NCBI RefSeq assembly: GCF_904846525.1 | Contig: NZ_CAJHAZ010000010.1 | Coordinates: forward strand, 1-64,000 | Length of the DNA: 64,000 bases | Direction of reading: 5' to 3' | Source of the DNA: Psychrobacter sp. 1044 | GTDB lineage: Bacteria; Pseudomonadota; Gammaproteobacteria; Pseudomonadales; Moraxellaceae | Shown: piece by piece, positions 49,097 to 57,483 of the stretch | Layout: every line of letters begins with the position of its first letter | Position numbering within the stretch: position 1 is the stretch's first letter | Notes under the pieces: generated by a model | Database searches by the model: none | Told to the model about the DNA's origin: nothing | What the model saw: the letters and a program-made list of their open reading frames with translations, nothing else | Position numbers and translations under genes: made by a program

Positions 49097-50284
49097 ATGA
49101 AAAATTTGAGCAAAATCACTGAAATTGAAGACCTGCGCCGCGTTGCCGAACGTAAAGTACCGCGTATGTTTTATGATTATGTCGATTCAGGCTCATGGAC
49201 TGAGACGACTTATCGTAGCAATGAAACCGACTTTGACCGTATCAAGTTACGCCAGCGAGTATTGGTAGATATGGACAATCGCAGTTTAGCAACCCAGATG
49301 ATTGATGAAGAAGTAAAAATGCCCGTCGCCATCGCGCCCACTGGCTTTACCGGTATGATGTGGGCGGATGGCGAGATTCATGCCGCGCGGGCAGCAGAAA
49401 AATTCGGCGTGCCGTTTTCGCTATCGACCATGAGTATCTGCTCTATCGAAGATATCGCCACCCATACCAGCAAGCCCTTTTGGTTTCAGCTATATGTGAT
49501 GCGCGATCATGACTATGTGGCCAATTTGATTCAGCGGGCGAAAGATGCCAATTGTTCGGCATTGATCCTTACCGCGGATTTACAAGTGCTGGGACAGCGC
49601 CATAAGGACATCAAAAATGGCTTGTCTGCACCGCCTAGACCTACACTTGCCAATATCGTCAACTTGATGACCAAGCCGCAGTGGTGTATGAATATGCTGG
49701 GCACCAAACGTCATAGCTTTGGCAACATCGTCGGTCATGCAAAAGGCGTCGACGACTTATCTTCTCTCACCGCTTGGACGGAAGAGCAGTTTGATCCGCG
49801 CTTGAGCTGGGATGACGTGGCACGTATCAAAGATATGTGGGGCGGCAAATTAATTATTAAAGGTATCATGGAACCTGAAGATGCCATTATGGCTGCTCGT
49901 AGCGGTGCCGATGCACTGGTCGTCTCAAACCACGGTGGCCGTCAATTAGATGGCGCACTCTCTTCCATATCTGCCCTATCCGATATCGTACAAGCGGTGC
50001 AGGCTGAAAATAGCGATATCGAGGTGTGGTTAGACAGCGGCATTCGCTCGGGTCAGGATGTGCTAAAAGCCATTGCGCTTGGCGCGAAAGGCACGATGAT
50101 TGGTCGCGCTTTTCTTTACGGTCTGGGCGCTTATGGCGAAGATGGCGTGCGCCGTGCGCTGGAAATCATTCATAAAGAATGTGACTTATCGATGGCGTTC
50201 TGTGGTCATACTGATATCAATAAGGTCACCACTGATATATTGGTAAAGGGCACTTATGAGAACCTCAAAGTTACTAATCGTTAA
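49097..50284 (+). CDS. lldD: FMN-dependent L-lactate dehydrogenase / alpha-hydroxy-acid dehydrogenase
   Basis: 395-residue TIM-barrel flavoenzyme oxidising L-lactate (or a related 2-hydroxy acid) to the keto acid and feeding electrons to the respiratory chain. Family signatures: PRMFYDYVDSGSWTETTYRSN at the start, FSLSTMSICSIEDIA, FWFQLYVMRD, the catalytic His in ALVVSNHGGRQLDGA (about 276-290), and the FMN-phosphate site VWLDSGIRSGQDVLKAIALGAKGTMIGRAFLYGLG. The sequence agrees well with the LldD type. No lldP permease or lldR regulator is adjacent. Substrate choice between lactate and similar acids is inferred. Its stop codon is inside a tandem-repeat array. Confidence 0.87.
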   Translation: MKNLSKITEIEDLRRVAERKVPRMFYDYVDSGSWTETTYRSNETDFDRIKLRQRVLVDMDNRSLATQMIDEEVKMPVAIAPTGFTGMMWADGEIHAARAAEKFGVPFSLSTMSICSIEDIATHTSKPFWFQLYVMRDHDYVANLIQRAKDANCSALILTADLQVLGQRHKDIKNGLSAPPRPTLANIVNLMTKPQWCMNMLGTKRHSFGNIVGHAKGVDDLSSLTAWTEEQFDPRLSWDDVARIKDMWGGKLIIKGIMEPEDAIMAARSGADALVVSNHGGRQLDGALSSISALSDIVQAVQAENSDIEVWLDSGIRSGQDVLKAIALGAKGTMIGRAFLYGLGAYGEDGVRRALEIIHKECDLSMAFCGHTDINKVTTDILVKGTYENLKVTNR

Positions 50285-50352
50285 ACTTGTCATTAAACTT
50301 GTCATTAAACATGTCATTAAACATGTCATTAAAACGGTCGTTAAAACGATCC
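50281..50352. repeat. 12 bp tandem repeat, six units, starting at the lldD stop codon
   Basis: TTAAACTTGTCA twice, TTAAACATGTCA twice, then TTAAAACGGTCG and TTAAAACGATCC. The first unit contains the lldD TAA at 50282-50284. Unit sequence resembles the 13 bp array at 47728-47792 (AAACT-N2-TCA-CTT). Confidence 0.88.
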
Positions 50353-50477
50353 ACTATTAAGGGCATTAATCGTTTAAGATTACTAGTCGTTAAATCATAA
50401 TGTCATGCAGATGTCTGACATTATTTGATCATACCCTTTATACTCTATTTATAATATTCTAATGATATCTCACCTTT

Positions 50478-51452
50478 ATGACCATTCAACAATTATTAAA
50501 AACAGCCCCTGTCACCACGCTGTTACTAGCCAGCTTTATTGGGTTATTCATCATGCAAGTACTGACAGGCGTCGATGTCAATAACCCATCGACTGAGGCG
50601 CTCTTGAAATGGGGTGCCAATGCATTGCCATTTACCATGGGCGATGAGCCGTGGCGCTTGGTCAGCAGTGCCTTTTTACACATCGGCTTGATGCATTTAT
50701 TGTTTAATGGATTTGCCATGTATTTCTTTGGGCAGATTGCCGAGCCGATGTTTGGCTCAGCCAAGTTTTTGGCATTGTTTTTACTGGCAGCGATCGGGGG
50801 CAACTTACTGAATAACTATGTCACGTGGCACAGTATTGTAGAAGGAACTGGTCAACTGGGTCTATCGGCTGGGGCGTCAGGTGGCATCATGGGTATCGGC
50901 GCAGCACTATTAATAGCCGCGCTGTTTAAAATATCGGTCAATGGCATGGTGCTCAATCTTAAAAGCTTGATATTTATCATGGGCATTAACCTTGTTTATG
51001 GTTTTGCCGTACCCGGTATCGACAATGCGGGGCATATTGGCGGCGCGGTGACTGGCTTAGTGGTTGCACTGGCATTCGCAATCGCCTACCGTCAGCGTAT
51101 GACAATAGCGTTACAGAATATGCCTAATCCAGCTGCTTATGAAGACCGTTATCGAACAACTTATATCAATTTTCCAGCAAGCAGCGATACTGATTCTTCT
51201 GCTAATAACGAGCACTTTAATAATGTTGATTTTGACAATAACAGCAGTTTCCACCCCGACTCTGCTGTAAACTCACACTTAAATACTTATGCTAATCGCA
51301 GCCACCTTAGTGAACAAGAAACACCGACCAAATCTATCCTTATTTGGCAATTACTACCATGGCTAATGATGCTACTGATTAGCATTGGCTTTATTTGGTG
51401 GTGGCAAGATATTCATGATCAAATACTACAAGTATTAAAAACCATTGAGTAA
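50478..51452 (+). CDS. Rhomboid-family intramembrane serine protease
   Basis: Membrane protease of 324 residues. The Ser-His dyad is visible as Ser134 in GLSAGASGGIMGIG and His186 in DNAGHIGGAVTGL. Upstream helices carry HIGLMHLLFNGFAMYFFG, the usual loop-and-helix region with conserved His and Asn. After the six-helix core comes a hydrophilic, Asn/Ser/Asp-rich cytoplasmic-type linker (about 220-285) and one more membrane helix (WQLLPWLMMLLISIGFIWWW, about 290-310), giving a 6+1 arrangement. Substrates are unknown. Confidence 0.88.
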   Translation: MTIQQLLKTAPVTTLLLASFIGLFIMQVLTGVDVNNPSTEALLKWGANALPFTMGDEPWRLVSSAFLHIGLMHLLFNGFAMYFFGQIAEPMFGSAKFLALFLLAAIGGNLLNNYVTWHSIVEGTGQLGLSAGASGGIMGIGAALLIAALFKISVNGMVLNLKSLIFIMGINLVYGFAVPGIDNAGHIGGAVTGLVVALAFAIAYRQRMTIALQNMPNPAAYEDRYRTTYINFPASSDTDSSANNEHFNNVDFDNNSSFHPDSAVNSHLNTYANRSHLSEQETPTKSILIWQLLPWLMMLLISIGFIWWWQDIHDQILQVLKTIE

Positions 51453-51530
51453 ACCTTCATAGTTATTTATCATTGCTAAATAGTTCATGATAACAGCTTA
51501 CTAGTTAGGTTTTCCTTACTCGCTTCTTGC

Positions 51531-51639
51531 TATAAGTCAGAGCACTTTTAAACCGCTACCGTGTTACCCGCCCTAGATGTACTCAGTGTACTATCTGCGG
51601 TCGTTCGCCTTGTAGCGATTTTAAAATTCCTTGACTATA
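51531..51639. repeat. Interspersed palindromic element, copy C (109 bp)
   Basis: Starts TATAAGTCAGAGCACTTTTAAA and ends TTTTAAAATTCCTTGACTATA, imperfect inverted repeats of about 20 bases. Centre ATGTACTCAGTGTAC (51577-51591). The length and ends agree with copy A. Confidence 0.72.
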
Positions 51640-51682
51640 CACGATTGCCCCCAATTATTTCATCCATTCACGAGACTTTATT

Positions 51683-52495
51683 ATGTTTAAACCTGTAGCG
51701 CTACCTCATATTTCTACGCGCGTCATGCTTAGCGCATTAACGGCTACCGCGTTATTTAGTGTCACCAGTATGTCCAATGCTGCACTTTTTAAGGACAATT
51801 TACCTACTGACCAAGACGCTGTATTAAGCGTGGGTGTCAACGTCATAGCCGTCAACTCAGCCTACGATATGGAAGACAGCCTCGATGTACGTGTGTTGCC
51901 GGGCGCTTTTTATGACAACAATAGATTCTATGTGCGCGGCGCTCAAGCGGGTGCTTATATCATTAATGATGGCAAAAATCAGCTATCGGCTTATGCTCAG
52001 CTCGCTGGCAACGATTTCGATCCTGATGATGCTAGAGGCGCATTACAAGGTCTTGATGAGCGTGAAGCGTCAGTCGCTGCTGGTCTGACTTATTTGCGCC
52101 GCACGCCCGTCGGTGGTTTCCGTGCTCAAATCGCGACTGATGTTTTAGACCGTAGTGGTGGCAATACTGCCCGCTTGACCTATCTTGCTAGAATTACGAA
52201 AGACAAGCTAACAGTCTATCCAAGCATTGGCTTCGAATACAACGATGCTGACTATAATGAATACTATTATGGCATCAGCGAAAAAGAGTCAGCGGAAACA
52301 GGCGTCGCCGCTTATAAGTCCAATTCGAGCTTGAACCCTTACGTTAACATTAGTGCCAACTATGATTTCAATGAACGTTGGGCATTGTTTGCTAATCAAA
52401 GCTTAAGCTATTTGCCGAATGAACAATACGATAGCCCAATGGTTGACTCGCGTACTGAGTCAACCTCGACGCTTGGTTTGCTTTATAAGTTCTAG
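51683..52495 (+). CDS. MipA/OmpV family outer-membrane protein
   Basis: 270 residues. A signal peptide (about 1-33, LSALTATALFSVTSMSNA with cleavage after SNA) is followed by beta-strand repeats of a small outer-membrane barrel. Family features include SVGVNVIAVNSAYDMED-type first strands, VLPGAFYDNNRFYVRGAQAGAYIIN, SVAAGLTYLRRTPVGGFRAQIATD and the closing LGLLYKF with terminal Phe. E. coli MipA is proposed to scaffold murein-remodelling enzymes; OmpV proteins of Vibrio are porin-like. The exact role is unknown here. The palindromic copy C lies in its leader region. Confidence 0.85.
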   Translation: MFKPVALPHISTRVMLSALTATALFSVTSMSNAALFKDNLPTDQDAVLSVGVNVIAVNSAYDMEDSLDVRVLPGAFYDNNRFYVRGAQAGAYIINDGKNQLSAYAQLAGNDFDPDDARGALQGLDEREASVAAGLTYLRRTPVGGFRAQIATDVLDRSGGNTARLTYLARITKDKLTVYPSIGFEYNDADYNEYYYGISEKESAETGVAAYKSNSSLNPYVNISANYDFNERWALFANQSLSYLPNEQYDSPMVDSRTESTSTLGLLYKF

Positions 52496-52516
52496 TTGAG
52501 ATTAGATGTTTGATAT

Positions 52517-52554
52517 AAAAAAGACTTTGCCGCGTGATGTGGCAAGGTCTTTTT
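52517..52554. terminator. Terminator of the MipA gene
   Basis: AAAAAGAC-TTGCC and GGCAA-GTCTTTTT pair with one mismatch around a nine-base loop, with a T run on the plus strand. Confidence 0.83.
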
Positions 52555-52571
52555 ATTTCAGAGCATTAAAT

Positions 52572-52638
52572 GTAGGGTGCGCCTAGCGCACCGATAAAAT
52601 ACATAGTTCTTAGAATAGATGTGGGGAACGCACCCTAA
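52572..52638. repeat. GTGCG palindromic repeat
   Basis: TAGGGTGCG (52573-52581) and CGCACCCTA (52629-52637) are inverted, and inside the left end GGTGCGC-CTA-GCGCACC (52576-52592) is a perfect small hairpin. This type of short palindromic unit occurs in many bacterial genomes; only one copy is seen in this window. Confidence 0.7.
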
Positions 52639-52650
52639 GATACTTTAAAG

Positions 52651-53166
52651 TTATTTTTTATAATTATTAAGGTCAGGAAAAGATATTGGTATATGCTTCT
52701 TTCCTTCTAAAACTTCTAGTAATCCACGACGCAAAGCTATTTGCTCCTCTTCAGTTGCACTATGAACCGTTGGTGCGTAAAAAGAGTTTTTGATATGAAT
52801 TTTGTCAAAATCATAGTTGAGGACTTTTGCCATCTTATGCAGGAGTTCAACTAATAAATCCACTCTCTTAATATTCCACTGTTCAGAGTTAATAGAACTA
52901 TTGCTTAATAAATCAAGATACTCTTTCCAAGCAGAAATTACAGCTTTCTCTTTTTTATTATTATGGTCAAACTCTAAATCAATGCGATTAAGAGCCTCGA
53001 CATGCGCCCATGAAACGTTGTAAGCTCTGGTTGCCATCAAGGTCTTAAATATATCCAACTTTCTTTCTCTTATTTCCTTTATTCTATCTAAGTATCTAGT
53101 CAACTGGACAGCTATTATTGGCCCAAATAAAACTGCAAATATCATAAGCCAATCAGCTATACCCAT
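52651..53166 (-). CDS. DUF6680-like membrane protein
   Basis: 171 residues from the start at 53166 (MGIADWLM), where AAGGAA lies eight bases upstream. An N-terminal membrane helix (DWLMIFAVLFGPIIAVQLTRYL, about 5-26) precedes a basic turn (RIKEIRERKLDIFKTLMATRA) and a helical domain rich in Asn, Asp, Lys and Leu. The pattern resembles DUF6680, a family of unknown function; assignment is moderate. The base composition looks more AT rich than its neighbours, and palindromic repeats flank it, which would fit horizontal acquisition. Confidence 0.6.
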   Translation of the reverse strand: MGIADWLMIFAVLFGPIIAVQLTRYLDRIKEIRERKLDIFKTLMATRAYNVSWAHVEALNRIDLEFDHNNKKEKAVISAWKEYLDLLSNSSINSEQWNIKRVDLLVELLHKMAKVLNYDFDKIHIKNSFYAPTVHSATEEEQIALRRGLLEVLEGKKHIPISFPDLNNYKK

Positions 53167-53382
53167 TTTTTTAATTCCTTTTCTAATAATATTCAAGATT
53201 ATCAATGAAAACTCAATCAAGAGTATACTGCAAGTTCACAGCTGAAATTTCAAGATAGCCCAAATAAAATTTATAATCGTCTCTTGCCTCATTGTAGATG
53301 AATATAAGATATATTCTGTTTTTTACAGTAGACAGACACATTTTTTAACGCTTATTAGGTATTAGCTCCACCCTTAAATATG

Positions 53383-53418
53383 AAAAACCCTGCCACATTA
53401 CGTGACAAGGTCTTTTTT
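53383..53418 (-). terminator. Terminator of the ACP-like gene
   Basis: CC-TG-CAC and GTG-CA-GG form an interrupted stem flanked by A and T runs; read on the minus strand it follows the ACP-like gene by 26 bases. Confidence 0.65.
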
Positions 53419-53443
53419 TATCTATGTATCAACCTACTAGAAA

Positions 53444-53875
53444 CTAGCCTTTAAGCTTTTTGATAGAAGCAACATTACAACCTTTATAAAGGATTTCACT
53501 CTTAGCGTTTTGTATATTAGCCGATGATTTATGATAGTTATTTAAACGCAATGCGCCAGTCATGATACTAAAGTTGTCTTCATCACCAAACACGGTACCA
53601 ACATTGTCAGAACGACCTAAGTTAATCGGTAAAAATCTTTTTTTGCCGTTCAGATTGGCTTCTGCAAAGGTCGGTAAATACTCTTTATTAAAGCCATAAG
53701 TCACGCTTACTTTCTTGTTGCTTTGGCAAGTATAGTTGACTTGTCTAATTTTAACAGCGGTGTCATAGCTTTCGCTTGGTTCCATTACTTGGTCCGAGTA
53801 AGCCATGGCAGAACCAGAACCTAACATTGCCATCAAAATACCAGCTGATGATAGAGCGGTCGTTAACTTTTTCAT
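53444..53875 (-). CDS. Adhesin-complex-protein (ACP)-like secreted lysozyme inhibitor
   Basis: 143 residues, with a signal peptide ending AMA at about residue 25. The mature part has two cysteines (YTCQSNKK and YKGCNVAS) that would form a disulfide bond, and the signatures SVTYGFNKEYLPTFAEANLNGKK, LPINLGRSDNVGTVFGDED and ILYKGC. These match the Neisseria adhesin complex protein (ACP) family pattern, including its VTYGFN and SDNV segments. Neisserial ACP is a surface-exposed inhibitor of C-type lysozyme, with an MliC/PliC-like barrel. The match is from memory of the family, not a search. Monocistronic, terminator at 53383-53418. Confidence 0.75.
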   Translation of the reverse strand: MKKLTTALSSAGILMAMLGSGSAMAYSDQVMEPSESYDTAVKIRQVNYTCQSNKKVSVTYGFNKEYLPTFAEANLNGKKRFLPINLGRSDNVGTVFGDEDNFSIMTGALRLNNYHKSSANIQNAKSEILYKGCNVASIKKLKG

Positions 53876-54146
53876 AAATTACCTCAATGATATAATTAGA
53901 ATGGTCATAGATAAGAGAATACAAACAGGGACGTTAGCGGCGAACTATTTTTAGTTAGTCTAATCGTTCGCTCTTATTGTGCATGTGTTGATTTACTATG
54001 ATGATTTAAAAATTATTTTTCATCATCACTTACCTATGTGCCTATTCTAACCAAAGTTTTAGTTTTACTCGTTATAAATATTAGTTGACTTGTTGTTTGA
54101 GGGTAAGACATTGTTTCGCTCGATGCAGGTACTTCAATTAATAGAC

Positions 54147-54195
54147 AAAAAAAGACCCTGAACATCCGTTTACAAAGGATGACAAGGTCTTTTTT
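54147..54195 (-). terminator. Terminator of fumC
   Basis: AAAAAAGACC and GGTCTTTTTT with an inner CATCC/GGATG pairing. It lies about 120 bases beyond the fumC stop. Confidence 0.75.
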
Positions 54196-54229
54196 ATTTC
54201 TAAATTATCAGTGTCACAAATATGACGCT

Positions 54230-54305
54230 GCTACCAGAAAGACGAGTGCAAAGGGTACTTATCGCACATTAAGCGAGTCTGACGCCGTAGCAGGTCATTA
54301 TTTGG
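54230..54305. repeat. Interspersed palindromic element, copy D (partial)
   Basis: AAGGGTACTTATCGCACATT, AAGCGAGTCTGACGCCGTAG and a TACCAGAAAGACGAG start align with copy A's interior (AAAGTACT..., AAGCGAGCCTGACACCGTAT). Clear inverted ends are not present, so it is a degraded or partial copy in the fumC 3' region. Confidence 0.55.
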
Positions 54306-54313
54306 TCTACTGC

Positions 54314-55717
54314 TTACTTAGGATTTACCATATCAGCAGGAATTACCCACTCATCAAACTGAGCTTCAGTTAATAGCTCTAGCTCAACCGCCACTTGCTT
54401 CAAGGTTTTGTTTTCTTTATAAGCAGTTTTAGCGATTTTCGCAGCATTCTCATAACCAACATGACGGTTCAATGCAGTCACTAGCATCAATGAGTTGTGT
54501 AAGAAGTCATCGATTTTGTCTTTAACAGGCTCGATACCAACGGCACAGTTTTCATTGAAGCTGTTGCAGCCATCACCCAATAGTTTGATAGATTGCAATA
54601 AGTTAAACGCGATAACTGGCTTATAAACGTTTAGCTCAAAATTACCTGATGCGCCAGCCATGCTGATCGTCACATCGTTACCCATGACTTGAGCGACAAC
54701 CATCGTCAATGCTTCTGACTGAGTTGGGTTTACTTTACCCGGCATGATAGAAGAGCCTGGCTCGTTCTCAGGAATCGTCAATTCGCCTAGACCACAACGA
54801 GGACCTGATGCCAACCAACGTACGTCGTTAGCGATTTTGTTTAAGCTACCTGCTAACGTTTTTAGTGCGCCTGACGCAAATACTTCAGCATCACGAGCGG
54901 CTAGTGCTTCGAATTTGTTCGGTGACGTTACGAATGGCAAACCAGTCAAAGTCGCTAACTGCTCAGCAGCTGTTACCGCATAATCAGGATGAGCGTTTAG
55001 ACCAGTACCAACCGCAGTACCGCCTAGTGGCAATTCATATAGACCTTGTAGCGCATTATCAATACGTACCAATGAGTGATCAAGTTGGCTGACATAGCCG
55101 CTGAACTCTTGACCTAACGTTAATGGAGTAGCGTCTTGTAAATGCGTACGACCAATTTTTACGATGCTATCAAACTCTTTGGCTTTAGCAGCCAATGTGT
55201 CGCGTAGTGCTTTTACCGCAGGGATCAACAAGCTGTTGATCTGACGAGCAGCAGCCACACGAATCGCTGTTGGGAAGCTGTCGTTGGTAGACTGTGCATG
55301 GTTTACATGGTCATTTGGGTGAATTGGCGTGTAGCTACCGCGCTCAGAACCAGCGATTTCATTGGCACGGTTGGCTAGTACTTCGTTCATGTTCATGTTT
55401 GACTGCGTACCAGAACCCGTCTGCCATACAACCAATGGGAACTGATCGGTTAGGCCACCATTGATGATTTCGTCAGCGGCTTGTACGATTAGGTCGCGCT
55501 TATCGCCTTCAATACGCTCAAGGCTCGCATTAGTAATTGCAGCGGCTTTTTTGACCAGTGCCATTGCTTCAATCATTGGACGCGGCAAAGTCTCGCCACC
55601 GATTTTGAAGTTTTCACGGCTACGCTGGGTTTGCGCACCCCAATAAGCGTCGGCTGGGACTTCCACGTTGCCCATGGTATCTTTTTCGGTACGAGTTGCC
55701 TGATTCTGTGTCGACAT
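54314..55717 (-). CDS. fumC: Fumarate hydratase, class II
   Basis: Iron-independent fumarase of the TCA cycle. The 467 residues show [77 protein letters not shown], and the signature [17 protein letters not shown] (about 321-337) with the catalytic Ser in this loop. The C-terminal [23 protein letters not shown] is also typical. A class II enzyme is usually favoured under oxidative or iron-poor conditions. A partial repeat and terminator lie downstream. Confidence 0.97.
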   Translation of the reverse strand: MSTQNQATRTEKDTMGNVEVPADAYWGAQTQRSRENFKIGGETLPRPMIEAMALVKKAAAITNASLERIEGDKRDLIVQAADEIINGGLTDQFPLVVWQTGSGTQSNMNMNEVLANRANEIAGSERGSYTPIHPNDHVNHAQSTNDSFPTAIRVAAARQINSLLIPAVKALRDTLAAKAKEFDSIVKIGRTHLQDATPLTLGQEFSGYVSQLDHSLVRIDNALQGLYELPLGGTAVGTGLNAHPDYAVTAAEQLATLTGLPFVTSPNKFEALAARDAEVFASGALKTLAGSLNKIANDVRWLASGPRCGLGELTIPENEPGSSIMPGKVNPTQSEALTMVVAQVMGNDVTISMAGASGNFELNVYKPVIAFNLLQSIKLLGDGCNSFNENCAVGIEPVKDKIDDFLHNSLMLVTALNRHVGYENAAKIAKTAYKENKTLKQVAVELELLTEAQFDEWVIPADMVNPK

Positions 55718-55912
55718 AACTACCCTCTTTGATGGTTTGTTGTATAGCTGCTTCGAAAAAAGTGCAACACACGCTGCACATAAAGGAAAATACGCTGTAA
55801 AGTGGCATTATGATAGCATGACTAGGCCGTGTTGAATATTCACAAATAGCCATTGCGGCTCTCTAAAAACAACAGCCATCATCAATTTAATACATTATTG
55901 GATAGTATATCT

Positions 55913-56563
55913 ATGCATCCTGAGTTAAAACATTCTGAGTCTCAGATATCTACAGTGAGTAATCCGCCGAGACGGCAATTTACCCGCCAGCGTCGGCAAT
56001 TAACGGCTGGCGAACGTAGACATTACGCGCGCATGGCAAGTTTGCACCTATCTAAGCTACAGCAGCGGCTACCAAAAAACGCACGTATTGGACTGTACTA
56101 CGATGGCTTTGGTGAGCTACCTACTCAGCCACTGCTAACTTGGTGTCAAGGCTTAGGCTATTTACCTTATTTACCAGTCGTCGGCTCGCTTAGTCGTGCG
56201 AGCGATGGCAGCGATGATAAACATCTACGTTTCGTACCTATTTATCAATCAAAGCTGCTCAATATACCGACTCGCATTCATAGCTTAGGCATGAAGCAAA
56301 ACCATCATCGCCGATTACTTTGGGCGCGAGAATTGGATGTGATTATCTGTCCGCTCGTGGCAGTAGACCTCAACGGCAATCGTATGGGCATGGGTGGCGG
56401 CTTTTATGACACGACGTTAGGCAAAAGCTATCGATCAGGGGCTAAAAGACCATTAAAGATCGGCTGGTGTTATGACTTCCAAGTAGTCGAACAATTACAG
56501 CGGCAACCATGGGATGTGCCACTAGATGGCTTAATTACGCCAAGTGGCATAAGGTGGTTTTGA
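55913..56563 (+). CDS. fau: 5-formyltetrahydrofolate cyclo-ligase family protein
   Basis: Recycles 5-formyl-THF to 5,10-methenyl-THF with ATP. The start at 55913 (MHPELKHSES) has GGATAG upstream; the open frame's first codon is a TTG without ribosome site. From here it is 216 residues. Family signatures include RQFTRQRRQLTAGERRHYARMAS near the start, ARIGLYYDGFGELPTQPLLTW, and the ATP/THF loop GNRMGMGGGFYDTTLG. The YDxFGE variant is typical. The stop overlaps the next small gene (TGATG), so the two are coupled. Confidence 0.88.
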   Translation: MHPELKHSESQISTVSNPPRRQFTRQRRQLTAGERRHYARMASLHLSKLQQRLPKNARIGLYYDGFGELPTQPLLTWCQGLGYLPYLPVVGSLSRASDGSDDKHLRFVPIYQSKLLNIPTRIHSLGMKQNHHRRLLWARELDVIICPLVAVDLNGNRMGMGGGFYDTTLGKSYRSGAKRPLKIGWCYDFQVVEQLQRQPWDVPLDGLITPSGIRWF

Positions 56564-56811
56564 TGAAAGAGGATAAGCAAGCGATGGATACTAACTCTAG
56601 CGCTGATCATGTGGACGAGTATTTGCAAACGTTAGGTAACGAGGGCGCTAGAGAGTTGCGTTACTATAGTCAAGAGCAACCTTTTAGCTCTGATGAGATG
56701 ACACGGCTAGTCAATGAAGAACGCTTGAATGAGTTGCTCGCGCAAAGTGATGCGTTTTTGAGTAATTTGAATGGTGAGTTGAAAGATTTTGATAAAAGTA
56801 CAGATAACTAA
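56563..56811 (+). CDS. Small acidic protein coupled to the fau gene
   Basis: 82 residues from the ATG that overlaps the fau stop (TGATG); a second ATG at 56584 (MDTNSSADHV) has AGAGGA upstream and may be the real start. It is rich in Glu, Asp, Ser and Asn, with a helical middle (SSDEMTRLVNEERLNELLAQ) and no cysteine, signal or membrane segment. I do not recognise a family. The overlap suggests cotranslation with the cycloligase; a cell-division-related small protein would be another possibility, but no evidence points to either role. Confidence 0.6.
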   Translation: MKEDKQAMDTNSSADHVDEYLQTLGNEGARELRYYSQEQPFSSDEMTRLVNEERLNELLAQSDAFLSNLNGELKDFDKSTDN

Positions 56812-56952
56812 CAAATAACCCACTGGTCAATTGAAAAGCCACTATATTAGTAACCTCTTGATATATTACATGATATGGACTATTGTTTATTTTTAAATTA
56901 TGAAATACAATTAATGTAAAAAATTATCATTACAATACTGGTCCAATCTACC

Positions 56953-57390
56953 ATGAATAAAGCAAAAAAAGAGTTCATGTCACCCGCTTCATTACAAGTA
57001 TGCTTTTACTTTTGGGTAATTATGTTGTTTCTCACACCAGCTGCTTATATTTATGATTACAATGATTTTGATATTGCCGAGCTGAGAAGTTTTTCTTTTG
57101 CGTTAGTTGCATTTTATACCTTTGCATTGACAACTTATATTGAAATAAAACGAATAAGGCAGCCTAATAATATATTTTTTCACCGCTTTATTGCCATAAT
57201 TTCTCCTATAGTCTTATTAATTTTGCTAGTTTTATTTGGTTTATCAATCATAGACTACAGTAATGGCAATCTAAAACTAGAGCGGATTTATGATCCTGTG
57301 ATTGAGTTATTTTTTCTATACCTTCTATCTAAAGGGATAAGAGACTTTAAACAAGGCTCACATAATGAAGAAATAACATTGGTTTCTTAA
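56953..57390 (+). CDS. Small four-helix membrane protein, unknown
   Basis: 145 residues with four likely membrane helices: about 13-33 (VCFYFWVIMLFLTPAAYIY), 46-66 (SFALVAFYTFALTTYI), 77-101 (FIAIISPIVLLILLVLFGLSII) and 113-130 (VIELFFLYLLSKGI). Between helices 2 and 3 it has a basic loop (EIKRIRQPNN). It is AT rich and uses many Ile/Phe/Tyr codons. No family recognised and no obvious ribosome site before the ATG. It stands between the fau operon and the convergent antiporter gene, with a shared terminator after it. Confidence 0.6.
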   Translation: MNKAKKEFMSPASLQVCFYFWVIMLFLTPAAYIYDYNDFDIAELRSFSFALVAFYTFALTTYIEIKRIRQPNNIFFHRFIAIISPIVLLILLVLFGLSIIDYSNGNLKLERIYDPVIELFFLYLLSKGIRDFKQGSHNEEITLVS

Positions 57391-57423
57391 GATTTTTCCT
57401 AATTAAATGATTTTTTGAAAACC

Positions 57424-57452
57424 AAAAAGACGCTTAGAAAAGCGTCTTTTTT
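57424..57452. terminator. Bidirectional terminator
   Basis: AAAAAGACGCTT, a four-base loop, and AAGCGTCTTTTT form a perfect 12 bp stem between two convergent genes. Confidence 0.9.
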
Positions 57453-57483
57453 CATTATCTTATAACTTAGATATTTTACAACC

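Noticed and set aside
47728..50352. CRISPR array
   Set aside because: The repeats here are contiguous 12-13 bp units without spacers, and no cas gene is in the window.
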